A stretch of DNA of 64,000 nt. Source: Actinotalea subterranea (lineage in GTDB: Bacteria; Actinomycetota; Actinomycetes; Actinomycetales; Cellulomonadaceae). Below, in pieces: positions 30,586-39,408 of the stretch (the stretch's first letter is position 1; each line of letters starts with the position of its first letter). The stretch is taken from the NCBI RefSeq assembly GCF_008364845.1, contig NZ_VTTP01000003.1, positions 310,001 to 374,000 of the forward strand. The letters are read 5' to 3'. The notes under the pieces were generated by a model, which did no database searches, was not told where the DNA came from, and saw only the letters and a program-made list of their open reading frames with translations. Made by a program: the position numbers and the translations under genes.

Positions 30586-32154
30586 TCAGAGCGTGACGAG
30601 CACCTGCACCAGCAGGATCTTGACGATGATCCCGAGCGCGAACAGCGCGGCGTAGCCCGCCTCGACACGCTCGTCGACGACCCGGCTGCTCGCATACGCG
30701 AGGATCGCGGGCTGGCCGATCAGGCCCGCGAGCGCCCCCGCCGCCCGCGGTGCGCTGACGCCGACCACCCGCGCTCCCACGAGGAACAGGCCGCACGTGA
30801 CCCCCACAACGACCGCCGCGACGAGCACGACCCGCAGGCCCGTGGCCGTCAGCGCCTCCGCCGCGAACGCCTGCCCCGACGCCAGGCCGACCGCGGCGAG
30901 GAACAGCAGGAGCCCGAGCTGCCGGATCGTCAGGTTGGCGGCCTGCGGCATGCCCCACACGAGCCGCCCCGTGCGCTCGGCACGTCCCAGGACCATGCCG
31001 ACGACGAGGGGCCCGGCCGCGGCACCCAGCGCGAACGAGCCACCGCCCGGGAGCGGGATGCTCACCAGGCCCGCCAGGAGCCCGAGCGCGAGCCCGAGCC
31101 CGACCGTCACCGCGTCGATCTCGGACACGCGCCGCTCGGAGTCGCCGAACAGCGCGCGCGCCTCGTCGAGGTGCTCACGGGGCACGACGGCGAGGACGCG
31201 GTCCCCGAGCTCGAGCGTGAGGTCGTCGCGGGCGAGGAGGTCGAGGTCGCCGCGGCGCACGCGCGTGACCACGCCGTCGAACCTGCCGGGGACGTCGAGC
31301 TCCGCGACGGTGCGCCCGGCGACACGGCGGTCCGACACGACGAACCGCTGCGTCTCGACGACCGTCCGGTCGTCGGCCAGGTGCTCCTCCACGCGATGCC
31401 CGAGGTGCGCGACGGCGTCGTCGACCGCCGTGCGTGGCCCGACCACGACGACCTGGTCCCCGGGCCGCAGCTCCTCGTCGGGCCCCACCACGCGCATCCG
31501 GCCGTCCCGCGCGAGGTAGGACATGCGGACACCGCCGACGGCGAAGCCAGGGACGTCGTCGAGCCGCGTGGGCCGCTCGACCTCGGCGGTCACGGCCTCG
31601 AGCCCGACGCCGGCCGCGGGCTCCGGGTCCCGTCGCGCCGGCCAGGTGCGGCTCACCGTGAGGGCGACGAGCACGATCGCGATCGTCACGCCCACGGGGT
31701 AGGCGAGCGAGTAGCCGACGGCGGGCTCGTCGGTCCCGGTCGCGGCGGTCGCGGCCGCCAGGGCGGGCGTGGAGGTGAGCGCGCCCGTGTAGGCGCCGGC
31801 CCGGAGCGCGCCCGACAGGCCGCCGACGGCGCCGAGGACCGCGGCCGACGCACCGGCGACCGCGAGCGCCGCGACGCCCACACCCATGAGGGGCAGCTGG
31901 CGGCGCAGGTCACGGAAGAACGTGCTGCCGGCCGCGAGCCCCACCGTGTACACGAAGAGCGCGAGGCCGAGCGTCTGGACGAGCCCGAGGTTCTCGCCGA
32001 GCCGCGCGTCGGCGGCCCCCAGCGCGAGGCCAACGAAGAGCGCGCCGGCCGCGCCGAAGCGGATGGGCCCGAAGGGCACGGCGCCGAGCAGGGTCCCGAG
32101 CGCGACGACGAGGAACAGGGTGAGGAGCGGGGAGGAGGCGAGCACGTCGAGCAC
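30586..32154 (-). CDS. AspT/YidE-type transporter with two TrkA-C domains
   Basis: A 522-residue membrane protein. Two five-helix bundles (residues 1-170 and 345-522) each carry the AspT/YidE duplication motif (GPIRFGAAGALFVGLALGA and GSFALGAAAGPLVVGMVLG). Between them are two RCK-C/TrkA-C domains (GRMRVVGPDEELRPGDQVVV; DDLTLELGDRVLAVVPREHL). Members include aspartate:alanine exchangers, but the substrate here is unknown. Possible gating by a cytosolic ligand is inferred from the RCK-C domains. It ends next to a hexamer array and is preceded by a repeat-rich gap. Confidence 0.88.
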   Translation of the reverse strand: MLDVLASSPLLTLFLVVALGTLLGAVPFGPIRFGAAGALFVGLALGAADARLGENLGLVQTLGLALFVYTVGLAAGSTFFRDLRRQLPLMGVGVAALAVAGASAAVLGAVGGLSGALRAGAYTGALTSTPALAAATAATGTDEPAVGYSLAYPVGVTIAIVLVALTVSRTWPARRDPEPAAGVGLEAVTAEVERPTRLDDVPGFAVGGVRMSYLARDGRMRVVGPDEELRPGDQVVVVGPRTAVDDAVAHLGHRVEEHLADDRTVVETQRFVVSDRRVAGRTVAELDVPGRFDGVVTRVRRGDLDLLARDDLTLELGDRVLAVVPREHLDEARALFGDSERRVSEIDAVTVGLGLALGLLAGLVSIPLPGGGSFALGAAAGPLVVGMVLGRAERTGRLVWGMPQAANLTIRQLGLLLFLAAVGLASGQAFAAEALTATGLRVVLVAAVVVGVTCGLFLVGARVVGVSAPRAAGALAGLIGQPAILAYASSRVVDERVEAGYAALFALGIIVKILLVQVLVTL

Positions 32155-32234
32155 ACCCCGACGTTAGGCCCTGTGCGTGCGGCCGGGCGCCGGCGCTTCT
32201 GCGTCATCCGTCACAGGGCCGCCGCACCGCCCCG

Positions 32235-32302
32235 CGAGATCGCACACCCGCACCGAGGTCGCACTCGCGCCAGTGCGACCTCGGTGCAGATGTGCGGGTT
32301 CG
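32235..32302. repeat. 68-bp palindromic dispersed repeat, copy 2
   Basis: Same length and arrangement as the copies at 25232 and 41377, with scattered substitutions. Here it lies upstream of the AspT-type transporter (minus strand), so it is not confined to convergent gaps. It is followed at 32334 by a GC-rich tandem array. The gap 32155-32475 holds only these two repeats. Confidence 0.85.
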
Positions 32303-32333
32303 CGCTCAGACGAGCCCTGAGGTGGGCGCTCAG

Positions 32334-32487
32334 GCGGGCCGGGTCAGCGGGCCGGGTCGGGTCAGCGGGCCGGGTCGGGCCGGGTCAGCGGGCCGGGTCG
32401 GGCGGGTCAGCGGGCCGGGTCGGGCCGGGTCAGCGGGCCGGGTCGGGCCGGGTCAGCGGGCCGGGTCGGGCCGGGTCAGCGGGCCGT
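32334..32487. repeat. GC-rich tandem array (13-23 bp units)
   Basis: About eight units built from GCGGGCCGGGTC(GGGCCGGGT)CA, of 13, 18, 22 and mainly 23 bp. The last unit runs into the end of the small membrane protein gene and supplies its stop codon (minus strand), so the array marks its 3' end. Confidence 0.85.
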
Positions 32488-32682
32488 GTCACGCATGGGG
32501 ATCCCGAACGCGATGCCGCTGACCAGGAGGCCGCCGGCGAAGACGAGGCCGTTGCCGTTGGTCACCCCGGAGCCCATGAGCCAGAAGCCCGCGAGCAGGG
32601 CCGCGAGGCACACCAGGAACATCACGACCCGGGTGGGCTCGGGGTGGGTCGTGTACGCGTCGTCGTCCTCGTAGTCGTTCAT
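32476..32682 (-). CDS. small two-helix membrane protein
   Basis: A 68-residue protein with an acidic N-terminus (MNDYEDDDAYTTHPEPTR) and two transmembrane segments (VVMFLVCLAALLAGFWLMGS and GLVFAGGLLVSGIAFGIPM). No family is recognised. ATG 32682 follows GAGGAG; a longer frame to 32838 is unlikely because it overlaps the MFS gene with Arg/Pro/Thr-rich sequence. The last codons and the stop lie in the tandem array. It is 31 bp after the MFS gene and possibly co-transcribed. Confidence 0.78.
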   Translation of the reverse strand: MNDYEDDDAYTTHPEPTRVVMFLVCLAALLAGFWLMGSGVTNGNGLVFAGGLLVSGIAFGIPMRDTAR

Positions 32683-32713
32683 GCGGGCTCCTCGGGTGCG
32701 GGTAGCGACGACG

Positions 32714-34057
32714 CTACGGACCCTCCTGCGGGCGCGCACCTCGGGCGGCGGCGTCGGACGCGGGGCCGTCGTCGTCCGGCCCCTCGTCGCCTGATCCGTC
32801 GTCCTCGGCGAGGGTGTCACCGTCCGCAGGGTCCTCATCGGCGTGCGCGATGTGCCGCAGCTGCCGCCAGATCAGCACGACGAACACGGCGGACCCGACG
32901 AACGCGAACCAGAAGGGCGCGGTCACACCCCAGCGCTCGGCGAGCACCCCGCCGACACCGGAGCCGACGACGAGCCCGCCGAACACACCGACCATGTTCA
33001 CGCTGCCGACCCGCCCTTGGAGCGGTGCGGGGACCGCGCGCTGGCGCACGGTGATCGACGTCGTGCCCCACACGAACGCGTGCGCCCCGAAGACGAAGAA
33101 GATGGCCATCGCGACCCACGGCCGCGTGGTCAGGGCGAGACCGAGGTGCGTGAACGTCTCGATGACGAGGCCGATGCGCATGAGGTTGCCGAGGGTCACG
33201 CGGCGGGTGATCCACCCGTAGGCGGCAGTGCCCACGAGGCCGCCGACGGCGCTGACGGTCGTCAGGAGCCCGTAGCCGATCTCGCCCATCCCCAGGCGTC
33301 GGGTCGCGTAGAGCACGAGCACCGACCACGCGGCCCCGAACGTGATGTTGAACGTGAAGATGGTCAGGACGAGGGTGCGCACGGCCGCGTGGTGCCGCAC
33401 CCAGCGGAAGCCCTCGGCGATGTCGTGCCGGATGTGCGTGCGCTCGGCATGCTCGCGCCGGTGCCGCGGCAGGCCGATGCGGGCGACGAGCACCGCCCCG
33501 AGCCCGACGACGACGCCCTGGGTCGCGAACGGCCAGACGGTCCCGAGGGCGAACAGCGCGGCGCCGATCGGCGGGCCCGCGAGCTGGTTGACGGTGATGA
33601 ATCCCGTCTGCAGCCGCGCGTTGGCGACCGCGAGGTCCTCACGCCGCACGAGCATCGGCAGCAGCGTCTGCGAGGAGTTGTCCGCGAACACCTCGGCGGT
33701 GCCGAGCACGAAGAGGGTCGCGAGCACGAGGACGATCGAGACGTGGCCGGTCGCGACGGTCACCGCGAGGACGGCGAGCACCACGGCCCGCAGCACGTCG
33801 ACGGTGACGACGATGAGCCGACGGTCGAGCCGGTCGGCCAGCGCGCCCGCGAACAGTCCGAACAGGAGCGGCGGCAACCACTGCAGGGTCGCGGCGAGGG
33901 CGACGAGGCGCGCGTCCTGAGTGAGCGAGGCGACGAGGAGCGGGCCGGCGGCGATCGCGATCCCGTCGCCCAGGTTGCTGACCCACGACGACGCGAGGAG
34001 CCAGCGGAACCCGACGCCCAGGCGGGCGGGCACCACGGTCTCCACGAGTCGGCTCAC
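32714..34057 (-). CDS. MFS transporter (EntS-like exporter)
   Basis: A 447-residue protein with about twelve transmembrane helices. MFS features are SWVSNLGDGIAIAAGPLL at the start, the loop motif GALADRLDRR (residues 71-80) and the second-half GWITRRVTLGNLMRIGLV. The overall look is that of the MFS_3/enterobactin-exporter group, which includes multidrug and siderophore exporters. The C-terminal 50 residues are a highly acidic Asp/Glu tail. Substrate unknown. Confidence 0.88.
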   Translation of the reverse strand: MSRLVETVVPARLGVGFRWLLASSWVSNLGDGIAIAAGPLLVASLTQDARLVALAATLQWLPPLLFGLFAGALADRLDRRLIVVTVDVLRAVVLAVLAVTVATGHVSIVLVLATLFVLGTAEVFADNSSQTLLPMLVRREDLAVANARLQTGFITVNQLAGPPIGAALFALGTVWPFATQGVVVGLGAVLVARIGLPRHRREHAERTHIRHDIAEGFRWVRHHAAVRTLVLTIFTFNITFGAAWSVLVLYATRRLGMGEIGYGLLTTVSAVGGLVGTAAYGWITRRVTLGNLMRIGLVIETFTHLGLALTTRPWVAMAIFFVFGAHAFVWGTTSITVRQRAVPAPLQGRVGSVNMVGVFGGLVVGSGVGGVLAERWGVTAPFWFAFVGSAVFVVLIWRQLRHIAHADEDPADGDTLAEDDGSGDEGPDDDGPASDAAARGARPQEGP

Positions 34058-34128
34058 AAGCGCGTGATGCTAGTCCCGGCCGCGGTCCAGGGGCCCCGGA
34101 GAATCCGGTGGCCGTGGCCGCTCGCGTC

Positions 34129-34161
34129 GGCCGGGACCCCCCGGGGGGGCGGGTCCCGGCC
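34129..34161 (-). terminator. hairpin after the lipoprotein gene
   Basis: GGCCGGGACCC (34129-34139) pairs perfectly with GGGTCCCGGCC (34151-34161) around a GC loop. It is just downstream of the lipoprotein stop on the minus strand. Confidence 0.65.
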
Positions 34162-34174
34162 GAACGCCGACCGG

Positions 34175-35182
34175 TCAGGAGGTGAAGATGGCGTGCCCCC
34201 GCGTGCCGAGCGGGTTGATGTCGTACGTGAGCTCGCTCGGGTCGGTCAGGACGAGGAGGACGTCACCGGTCCAGGTCCCGCCGTTCGGGATGTGCCCGAT
34301 GCCGAAGTAGCCGCCCTCCTTGCCCTTCTTCCAGTCGTTCGCGAAGCCCGTGAGCTTGCTCACGTCCTCGCCACCGACGGCGAACGTCCCCGGGGAGTTC
34401 ACGTCGATGCGGTTTCCGCTCTCGTTGGTCACGACGATGGTGACCTCGTAGATCTCCCCCTCGGAGCCGATCTCCGTCGTCACTGTGTCCGAGCTGTAGG
34501 GCTTCGGCTCGCTCGCCGTGACGCTGATCCCGTCGGACCACGTGTGCGTCTCGCCGAAGGCGAGCGTCACGTCCTCCTCGTCGGCCTCGCCCGGGCCCGA
34601 GGGCTCACCCGTGTTGTTGAGCTGGTTGGCCGTGGCGAACGCGATCGGGGCACCGAGGTCGATGCTGAGCTCGACCGACACGTCGTCCGTGTCGCTCAAC
34701 CACGCGTTGACGTCGCCCTCGAAGGTCTGCCCGGGCTCGAGCACGCCGAAGTCGACGTTGCTCGGGTAGTCGATGAAGCGAGCCGACCGCCCTGCGGCGA
34801 CGACGTTCGTGCCGGGCTTCATCGCCGCCTCGTAGACCTCCGTGCCCGTGTTCGTGATGCTGACGGCGAACGCGTAGGGCTTGGTGCCCTCCGGGCCGGT
34901 CTCGGTCGTCTGCGTCGGCTCCGGTGCCTCGATGACGATCTCGAGGCCGCGGTCGTCGAGATAGGGCTCACCGAACTCCGTCTCCGGGACGATGTCGTTG
35001 GGGTCCCCGTCGAACTCCGCGGGCTCCTCGTCCGGGGTCGCCTCGGCCGTGTCGGAGGACTCGTCCGCGGTCGGCGCCTCTGCGTCACCACCACCGCACG
35101 CGGCGAGCGAGAGCGCGAGGGCGCCGGTCGCGGAGAGGACGAGCACGGACCTGGGACGGCGCATGGTGGAGGTACGGCGCAT
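34175..35182 (-). CDS. putative secreted lipoprotein
   Basis: A 335-residue protein with an N-terminal lipoprotein signal (MRRTSTMRRPRSVLVLSATG, then LSLAAC as lipobox, Cys near residue 29). An acidic low-complexity linker (about residues 35-60) follows. Two beta-rich domains with VSITNTGTEVYEAAMKPGTN and VTIVVTNESGNRIDVNSPGT look like DUF4352/Telomeric-type immunoglobulin-like domains of actinobacterial lipoproteins. Function unknown. Starts at 35182 or 35164 are both possible; 35182 has GGGGTG upstream. Confidence 0.8.
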   Translation of the reverse strand: MRRTSTMRRPRSVLVLSATGALALSLAACGGGDAEAPTADESSDTAEATPDEEPAEFDGDPNDIVPETEFGEPYLDDRGLEIVIEAPEPTQTTETGPEGTKPYAFAVSITNTGTEVYEAAMKPGTNVVAAGRSARFIDYPSNVDFGVLEPGQTFEGDVNAWLSDTDDVSVELSIDLGAPIAFATANQLNNTGEPSGPGEADEEDVTLAFGETHTWSDGISVTASEPKPYSSDTVTTEIGSEGEIYEVTIVVTNESGNRIDVNSPGTFAVGGEDVSKLTGFANDWKKGKEGGYFGIGHIPNGGTWTGDVLLVLTDPSELTYDINPLGTRGHAIFTS

Positions 35183-35416
35183 GAGGAAGGGACACCCCTG
35201 AGGTTGGGTCGCTGCCGGCCCCGGTCCGCTCCCGTGCGGCACGGGTGGTCCAGGCGTCGTTCAGGAACGTGCTGGCCCCCGTGCCGGCTGCGTGTGGTCG
35301 TCGGGGGCCGCGGTCAGGGTAGCGGTGCCGCGCACCGCACGCGCAGGTCAGGACGACGGGCCCGCGCCCCCTCGGTGACCGCTCGGTACCCTTCGTGCGG
35401 CGTGAAGGAGGCCACG

Positions 35417-36013
35417 ATGCACGGGGACCCGACGGTGGGCGGGCGGTCCGAGCCGCCCACCCGCGCGTTCAGCGAGCGCCTGGCCCCGCTCGGCAGCTAC
35501 ATCGCCTTCGAGCAGCAGGCCGTCGTGGGCCTGCGCGACGTGCCCGTGGGCGAGCCGCCGTGGCCGGCGCCAGGGAACCCGATGCTCGCGTGGTTCGTCG
35601 GCGGCGCGGTCGACCGCGCCGCGGCCGAAGGACCGGGCGCCGCGATCCTCGACCTCGTGGTGCACGCGTGGCGCGAGGGCGGCATCGACTGGGAGCGCCG
35701 GGTCGTGGACGGCGAGCAGGCCGGTCCGGCCACCGCGTGGCCCGGCGAACCGCTCGCGGACGTCGAGCGGCACGCCCGAGCGCACCTGGCTCAGGAGCCC
35801 CCCGGCGCACGCGCGCTGCGTGCGTTCCCGGCCGGTGCCTCACCCTGGCCGCAGGACGGCGTCGTCATGCTCGAGTACCTCGTCGCTGCGGCCGTCGAGG
35901 CGCTGCAGGACGGTGACGGCCTCCCGGACGTGCTGCTCAACCTCGGCACGCAGGCGTGGCGCGAGGGCGGGACTGCGCGCGCGGCACACCTTGCGGGTCC
36001 GCCGGCGCCCTGA
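35417..36013 (+). CDS. hypothetical protein with an internal duplication
   Basis: A 198-residue soluble protein, start ATG 35417 after GAAGGAGG. Two halves resemble each other: PMLAWFVGGAVDRAAAEGPG plus DLVVHAWREGGID (about residues 56-95) and VMLEYLVAAAVEALQDGDGL plus NLGTQAWREGGTA (about residues 153-190). Both halves share ML-x(2)-V-x(2)-AV and the end AWREGG. No family is recognised. The 234-bp gap upstream shows no clear site. Confidence 0.75.
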   Translation: MHGDPTVGGRSEPPTRAFSERLAPLGSYIAFEQQAVVGLRDVPVGEPPWPAPGNPMLAWFVGGAVDRAAAEGPGAAILDLVVHAWREGGIDWERRVVDGEQAGPATAWPGEPLADVERHARAHLAQEPPGARALRAFPAGASPWPQDGVVMLEYLVAAAVEALQDGDGLPDVLLNLGTQAWREGGTARAAHLAGPPAP

Positions 36014-36025
36014 TCGGGCCGACCG

Positions 36026-36433
36026 TCACGTGGGCTGTGGCGCTGGCTCCCGCTCCACCGGCGCCCCTGCCCTGATCGCGCGGGGGATCTCGGCGACACG
36101 GTCGACCACCTCGAGAAGATGCTCGACGTCGTCGGCCGAGGCTGAGGTCTCGACCGCGACCGTGTACGTGATCCCCGTGGACGCCCAGGCGTCGTCGAAG
36201 CCCCCACGCGCAGTGACACGGGCGCCGCGGAGCTCGATGCCCAGCGCCTGGGCCTCCCGGTAGAGGTCGTTCAGCACGCAACCGGCAGCGGCGACGTGCA
36301 GCAGGTGCGCTCCCGCGAACGGTGCCTCGACGGTGACGCCCTCGGCGCTCCAGCGATGCGGGGCCGACCATGCCTCAGGTGCCGAGGAGCGCAGGTCCCC
36401 GGCCCCCACCACGACGGCGTACGTCTCCGACAT
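36026..36433 (-). CDS. OsmC family protein
   Basis: A 135-residue protein matching the OsmC/Ohr fold: N-terminal beta strands, then FAGAHLLHVAAAGCVLNDLYREAQALGIEL with the first conserved Cys, and a C-terminal TYTVAVETSASADDVEHLLE. The second Cys of peroxide-reducing OsmC/Ohr proteins is absent, so a peroxidase function is doubtful. ATG 36433 was preferred to the upstream frame, which is Arg-rich. It converges with the duplicated hypothetical gene. Confidence 0.8.
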   Translation of the reverse strand: MSETYAVVVGAGDLRSSAPEAWSAPHRWSAEGVTVEAPFAGAHLLHVAAAGCVLNDLYREAQALGIELRGARVTARGGFDDAWASTGITYTVAVETSASADDVEHLLEVVDRVAEIPRAIRAGAPVEREPAPQPT

Positions 36434-36539
36434 GCGCCTCCGCCTCTCGCCATGTGCGACGACCCACGGGCCCGTTGCTCGCCGACGGTACCGACCACGC
36501 ACCGCCACCGGAAGACCGTCGAGCCCCGCGCCCTGCCGC

Positions 36540-37298
36540 TCAGAGCACCGGCACCGCCACGGGCCGGCCGTCGAGGTGGTGCACCGTGAGCTCGAGGTCG
36601 TAGACGTCCCGCAGCACGTCGGTCCGCATGAGCTGCGACGGTGGGCCCTGGTGGACCACGACGCCGTCGCGCATCGCGACCACGACGTCGCTGTACGCGG
36701 CGGCCACGTTGACGTCGTGCAGCACGACGACGACGGTGCGGCCGAGCTCGTCCGCGGCCCGCCGGAGCAGGCGCATCATGGCGACGGCGTGGCGCAGGTC
36801 CAGGTTGTTCAGGGGCTCGTCGAGGAGCACGTAGTCGGTGCCCTGGCACAGCACCATCGCGACGAACGCGCGCTGCCGCTGCCCGCCGGAGAGCTCGTCG
36901 AGGTAGCGGTCGGCGAACGCCTCGAGCTCGAGGAAGGCGAGCGCCTCGACCACGTGGCGCTCGTCGTCGGGCGTGGGGCGGCCCTTGCTCCACGGGTAGC
37001 GGCCGAACCCGACGAGGTCGCGCACCGTCAGACGCGCCGTGAGGTGGTTGTCCTGCCTGAGCACGGACAGGCGCCGGGCGAGCACGTCGCCGGGGGTGCG
37101 GTGCACGTCGAGTCCGTCGACCGTGACGGTCCCGCCGTCGAGCTCGAGGAGCCGGGCCACGCAGGAGAGCAGCGTGGACTTGCCCGCGCCGTTCGGCCCG
37201 ATGATCGAGGTGACGCCCCCGGGCGCGAGCTCGAGGTCGACCCCGTCGACGACGCGCGTGGCCCCGTACGCCTTGACGGCGCCGCTGACCCGGATCAT
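36540..37298 (-). CDS. iron-siderophore ABC transporter ATP-binding protein (FepC type)
   Basis: A 252-residue ATPase. Walker A is IIGPNGAGKSTLL, the signature is ELSGGQRQRAFVAMVL, Walker B is YVLLDEPLNNLDLRH, and the H-loop is VVLHDVNVAA. The DEPLNNLD form and YPWSKGRPTPDD are typical of catecholate/petrobactin-type importers (YclP/FatE). It overlaps the permease by 4 bp and is last of the four-gene operon. Confidence 0.93.
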   Translation of the reverse strand: MIRVSGAVKAYGATRVVDGVDLELAPGGVTSIIGPNGAGKSTLLSCVARLLELDGGTVTVDGLDVHRTPGDVLARRLSVLRQDNHLTARLTVRDLVGFGRYPWSKGRPTPDDERHVVEALAFLELEAFADRYLDELSGGQRQRAFVAMVLCQGTDYVLLDEPLNNLDLRHAVAMMRLLRRAADELGRTVVVVLHDVNVAAAYSDVVVAMRDGVVVHQGPPSQLMRTDVLRDVYDLELTVHHLDGRPVAVPVL

Positions 37299-38368
37299 CG
37301 GCGGCCCTCGCGGACCAGCAGGGACAGGAGCACAAGACCTCCGAGGAGCTCGACGACGACGCTCAGCGCGGTGTCCAGCCCGAGCATGTGCTCGAGCACC
37401 GCCTGACCGCCGACGAGGGTGATCGCCGCGACCATCGCCGCGGCGGGGAGCACGTGCCGGTGCCGGTGGCTGCCGACGACCCGGTACGCGAGGTGCGCGA
37501 CGAGCAGCCCGAAGAACGTGACGGGCCCGACGAGCGCGGTCGAGACCGACACGAGCACGGCGACGACCACGAGGACCCGTGTGACGGCCCGCTGGTGTTC
37601 GACGCCGAGGGCCGTCGCCGTCGGACGGCCGAGCAGGAGCACGTCGTAGGCGTGCCGCCCTCGCCACGCGACCACCGACGCAGCCCCGACGAGCACCGCG
37701 GCGACGCCGAGCAGCTCGGTGTCCACGGCGTTGAAGCTCGCGAACAGCGCGTCCTGGAGCACCGCGAACTCGTTGGGGTCGATGAGGCGCTGAAGGAACG
37801 AGGAGACGCTGCGGAACAGCACGCCGAGCACGATCCCGGCGAGCAGCAGCAGGTGCAGGCTGCGGCGCGCGCCGGTGAACAGCCAGCGGAACAGCACCCC
37901 GGCGAAGCCGACCATCAGGAGCACCTCGACGCCGAACCGCAGGTGCGGGTCCACCGCCGCGAGCCGCGCCGAGCCGATCGTGAACACCAGCGTCGTCTGG
38001 AGCACCACGTACAGCGCGTCGAACCCCATGATCGACGGGGTCAGGATGCGGTTCTCGGTGACCGTCTGGAACAGCACGGTGGACACACCGATCGCGTACG
38101 CGACGAGCAGGAGCGCGAGCACCTTGACCCCGCGGAACGGGAGCACGAACGCCCACGCGCCCCGGGCGTCGACCGTCATGAACGCGGCGACCGCGACGGC
38201 CAGGAGCACGCCGAGCCCCACCAGGACGCGCCCCGGGCGGCGGTCACGGGCCGCTGTTGCATCGGCGGGCCGGGCGGGACCGCTGTCCGACGACGACGAC
38301 GACGACGGTCGAGGCGTGGCGGTCACGGTCCCGCGGCCGGCGCCGCCCAGGTCAGGCGACACGGGCAT
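37295..38368 (-). CDS. iron-siderophore ABC transporter permease (second)
   Basis: A 357-residue FecCD-type permease with about nine helices. Hallmarks are GVSTVLFQTVTENRILTPSIMGFDALYVVLQ (substrate-channel region) and VGPVTFFGLLVAHLAYRVVG near residue 280. The first 45 residues are a Ser/Pro/Ala-rich extension; a start at GTG 38326 is possible. Overlaps the first permease by 17 bp. Confidence 0.9.
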   Translation of the reverse strand: MPVSPDLGGAGRGTVTATPRPSSSSSSDSGPARPADATAARDRRPGRVLVGLGVLLAVAVAAFMTVDARGAWAFVLPFRGVKVLALLLVAYAIGVSTVLFQTVTENRILTPSIMGFDALYVVLQTTLVFTIGSARLAAVDPHLRFGVEVLLMVGFAGVLFRWLFTGARRSLHLLLLAGIVLGVLFRSVSSFLQRLIDPNEFAVLQDALFASFNAVDTELLGVAAVLVGAASVVAWRGRHAYDVLLLGRPTATALGVEHQRAVTRVLVVVAVLVSVSTALVGPVTFFGLLVAHLAYRVVGSHRHRHVLPAAAMVAAITLVGGQAVLEHMLGLDTALSVVVELLGGLVLLSLLVREGRR

Positions 38369-39407
38369 CCCTGCGCAGCAGGAGGTGCAGCAGCGCCACG
38401 CTCCCGACGACGCCCACCACGACCCCGACCGGCACCTCGTACGGGTACCGCACGACGCGCCCGACGAGGTCGCACACGAGCACGAGGCCGGCGCCGAGCA
38501 CGGCGACCCACGGCGCGGTCCGCCGCACGTCGTCCCCGAGCAGCCGCGAGACCACGTTGGGCACGACGAGCCCGAGGAACGGCACGATGCCGACGGTGAC
38601 CACGACGACGGCGCTCACGAGCGACACGAGGACGAGCCCGAGGTTCATCACGGCCCGATAGCTGAGCCCGAGCGTCGTCGCGACGTCGCGCCCCATGCCC
38701 GCGACGGTGAAACGGTCGGCGGCGAGGTAGGCGACGAGAGTGAGCGCGAAGGCGACCCACAGCAGCTCGTAGCGGCCGCGCAGCACTCCCGAGAAGTCGC
38801 CGGTCGTCCAGGCGCCGAGGGACTGCAGCAGGTCGGTGCGGTACGCGACGAACGTGGTCGCGGCGCTGATCACCCCTCCGAGCATGAGCCCGACGAGCGG
38901 CACCACGAGCACGGACCGCAGCGGCACGGCGCGCAGCACGCGCAGGAAGAGGGCGGTGCCCGCGAGCGCGAACGCCGCAGCGACGCCCATCTTCGCCATG
39001 AGGGGTGCGCCGGGTGCGACGAGCGTGACGACGAGGATGCCGAGCACAGCGGACTCGACGGTCCCGGCCGTGGACGGCTCGACGAACCGGTTCCGCACGA
39101 GCACCTGCATGAGCATCCCCGCGACGGCCATGCCCGTTCCCGCGAGGAGCACCGCGACGGTACGCGGGACCCGCGAGACGAGCAGCACGACGAGGTCGTC
39201 GCGGCCCGCGGCGCCCGACGCCCCGGTGAGCGCCGCGAGCACGTCGCCCGGGGAGAGCGCCGACACCCCGACGAACAGGCTGACGACCGAGAGCGCGACG
39301 ACGCAGGCCACCGCCCACCCGAACGCGACCCGACGGCCGCCCCGCGTGGGGGTGGCCGTCGGGGCGGGTGCCGTCGGCGTGACGGGCCGTGCAGGTGCGA
39401 GCGTCAC
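38352..39407 (-). CDS. iron-siderophore ABC transporter permease (first)
   Basis: A 351-residue FecCD-type permease. It has VLLAGTGMAVAGMLMQVLVRNRFVEP near residue 105 and TVGIVPFLGLVVPNVVSRLLGDD near residue 285, both family signatures. GTG 39407 lies one base after the binding-protein stop; the residues upstream in frame belong to that gene's shadow. It forms a heterodimeric channel with the following permease. Confidence 0.92.
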   Translation of the reverse strand: MTLAPARPVTPTAPAPTATPTRGGRRVAFGWAVACVVALSVVSLFVGVSALSPGDVLAALTGASGAAGRDDLVVLLVSRVPRTVAVLLAGTGMAVAGMLMQVLVRNRFVEPSTAGTVESAVLGILVVTLVAPGAPLMAKMGVAAAFALAGTALFLRVLRAVPLRSVLVVPLVGLMLGGVISAATTFVAYRTDLLQSLGAWTTGDFSGVLRGRYELLWVAFALTLVAYLAADRFTVAGMGRDVATTLGLSYRAVMNLGLVLVSLVSAVVVVTVGIVPFLGLVVPNVVSRLLGDDVRRTAPWVAVLGAGLVLVCDLVGRVVRYPYEVPVGVVVGVVGSVALLHLLLRRDARVA

Positions 39408-39408
39408 G

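Noticed and set aside
26640-30695. A very long minus-strand open frame (over 1,300 codons)
   Set aside because: It lies opposite several well-supported genes (hydrolase, TetR, TerC, HTH_42), is Arg/His/Gln/Asp-rich and shows no domain; a normal shadow frame in GC-rich DNA.
32334-32487. CRISPR-like array
   Set aside because: Units are contiguous and of 13-23 bp with no spacers; a simple tandem repeat.
32843-36013. A plus-strand frame of over 1,000 codons
   Set aside because: Only its last 198 codons, after a proper ribosome binding site, look like a protein; the rest is the shadow of the MFS and lipoprotein genes.
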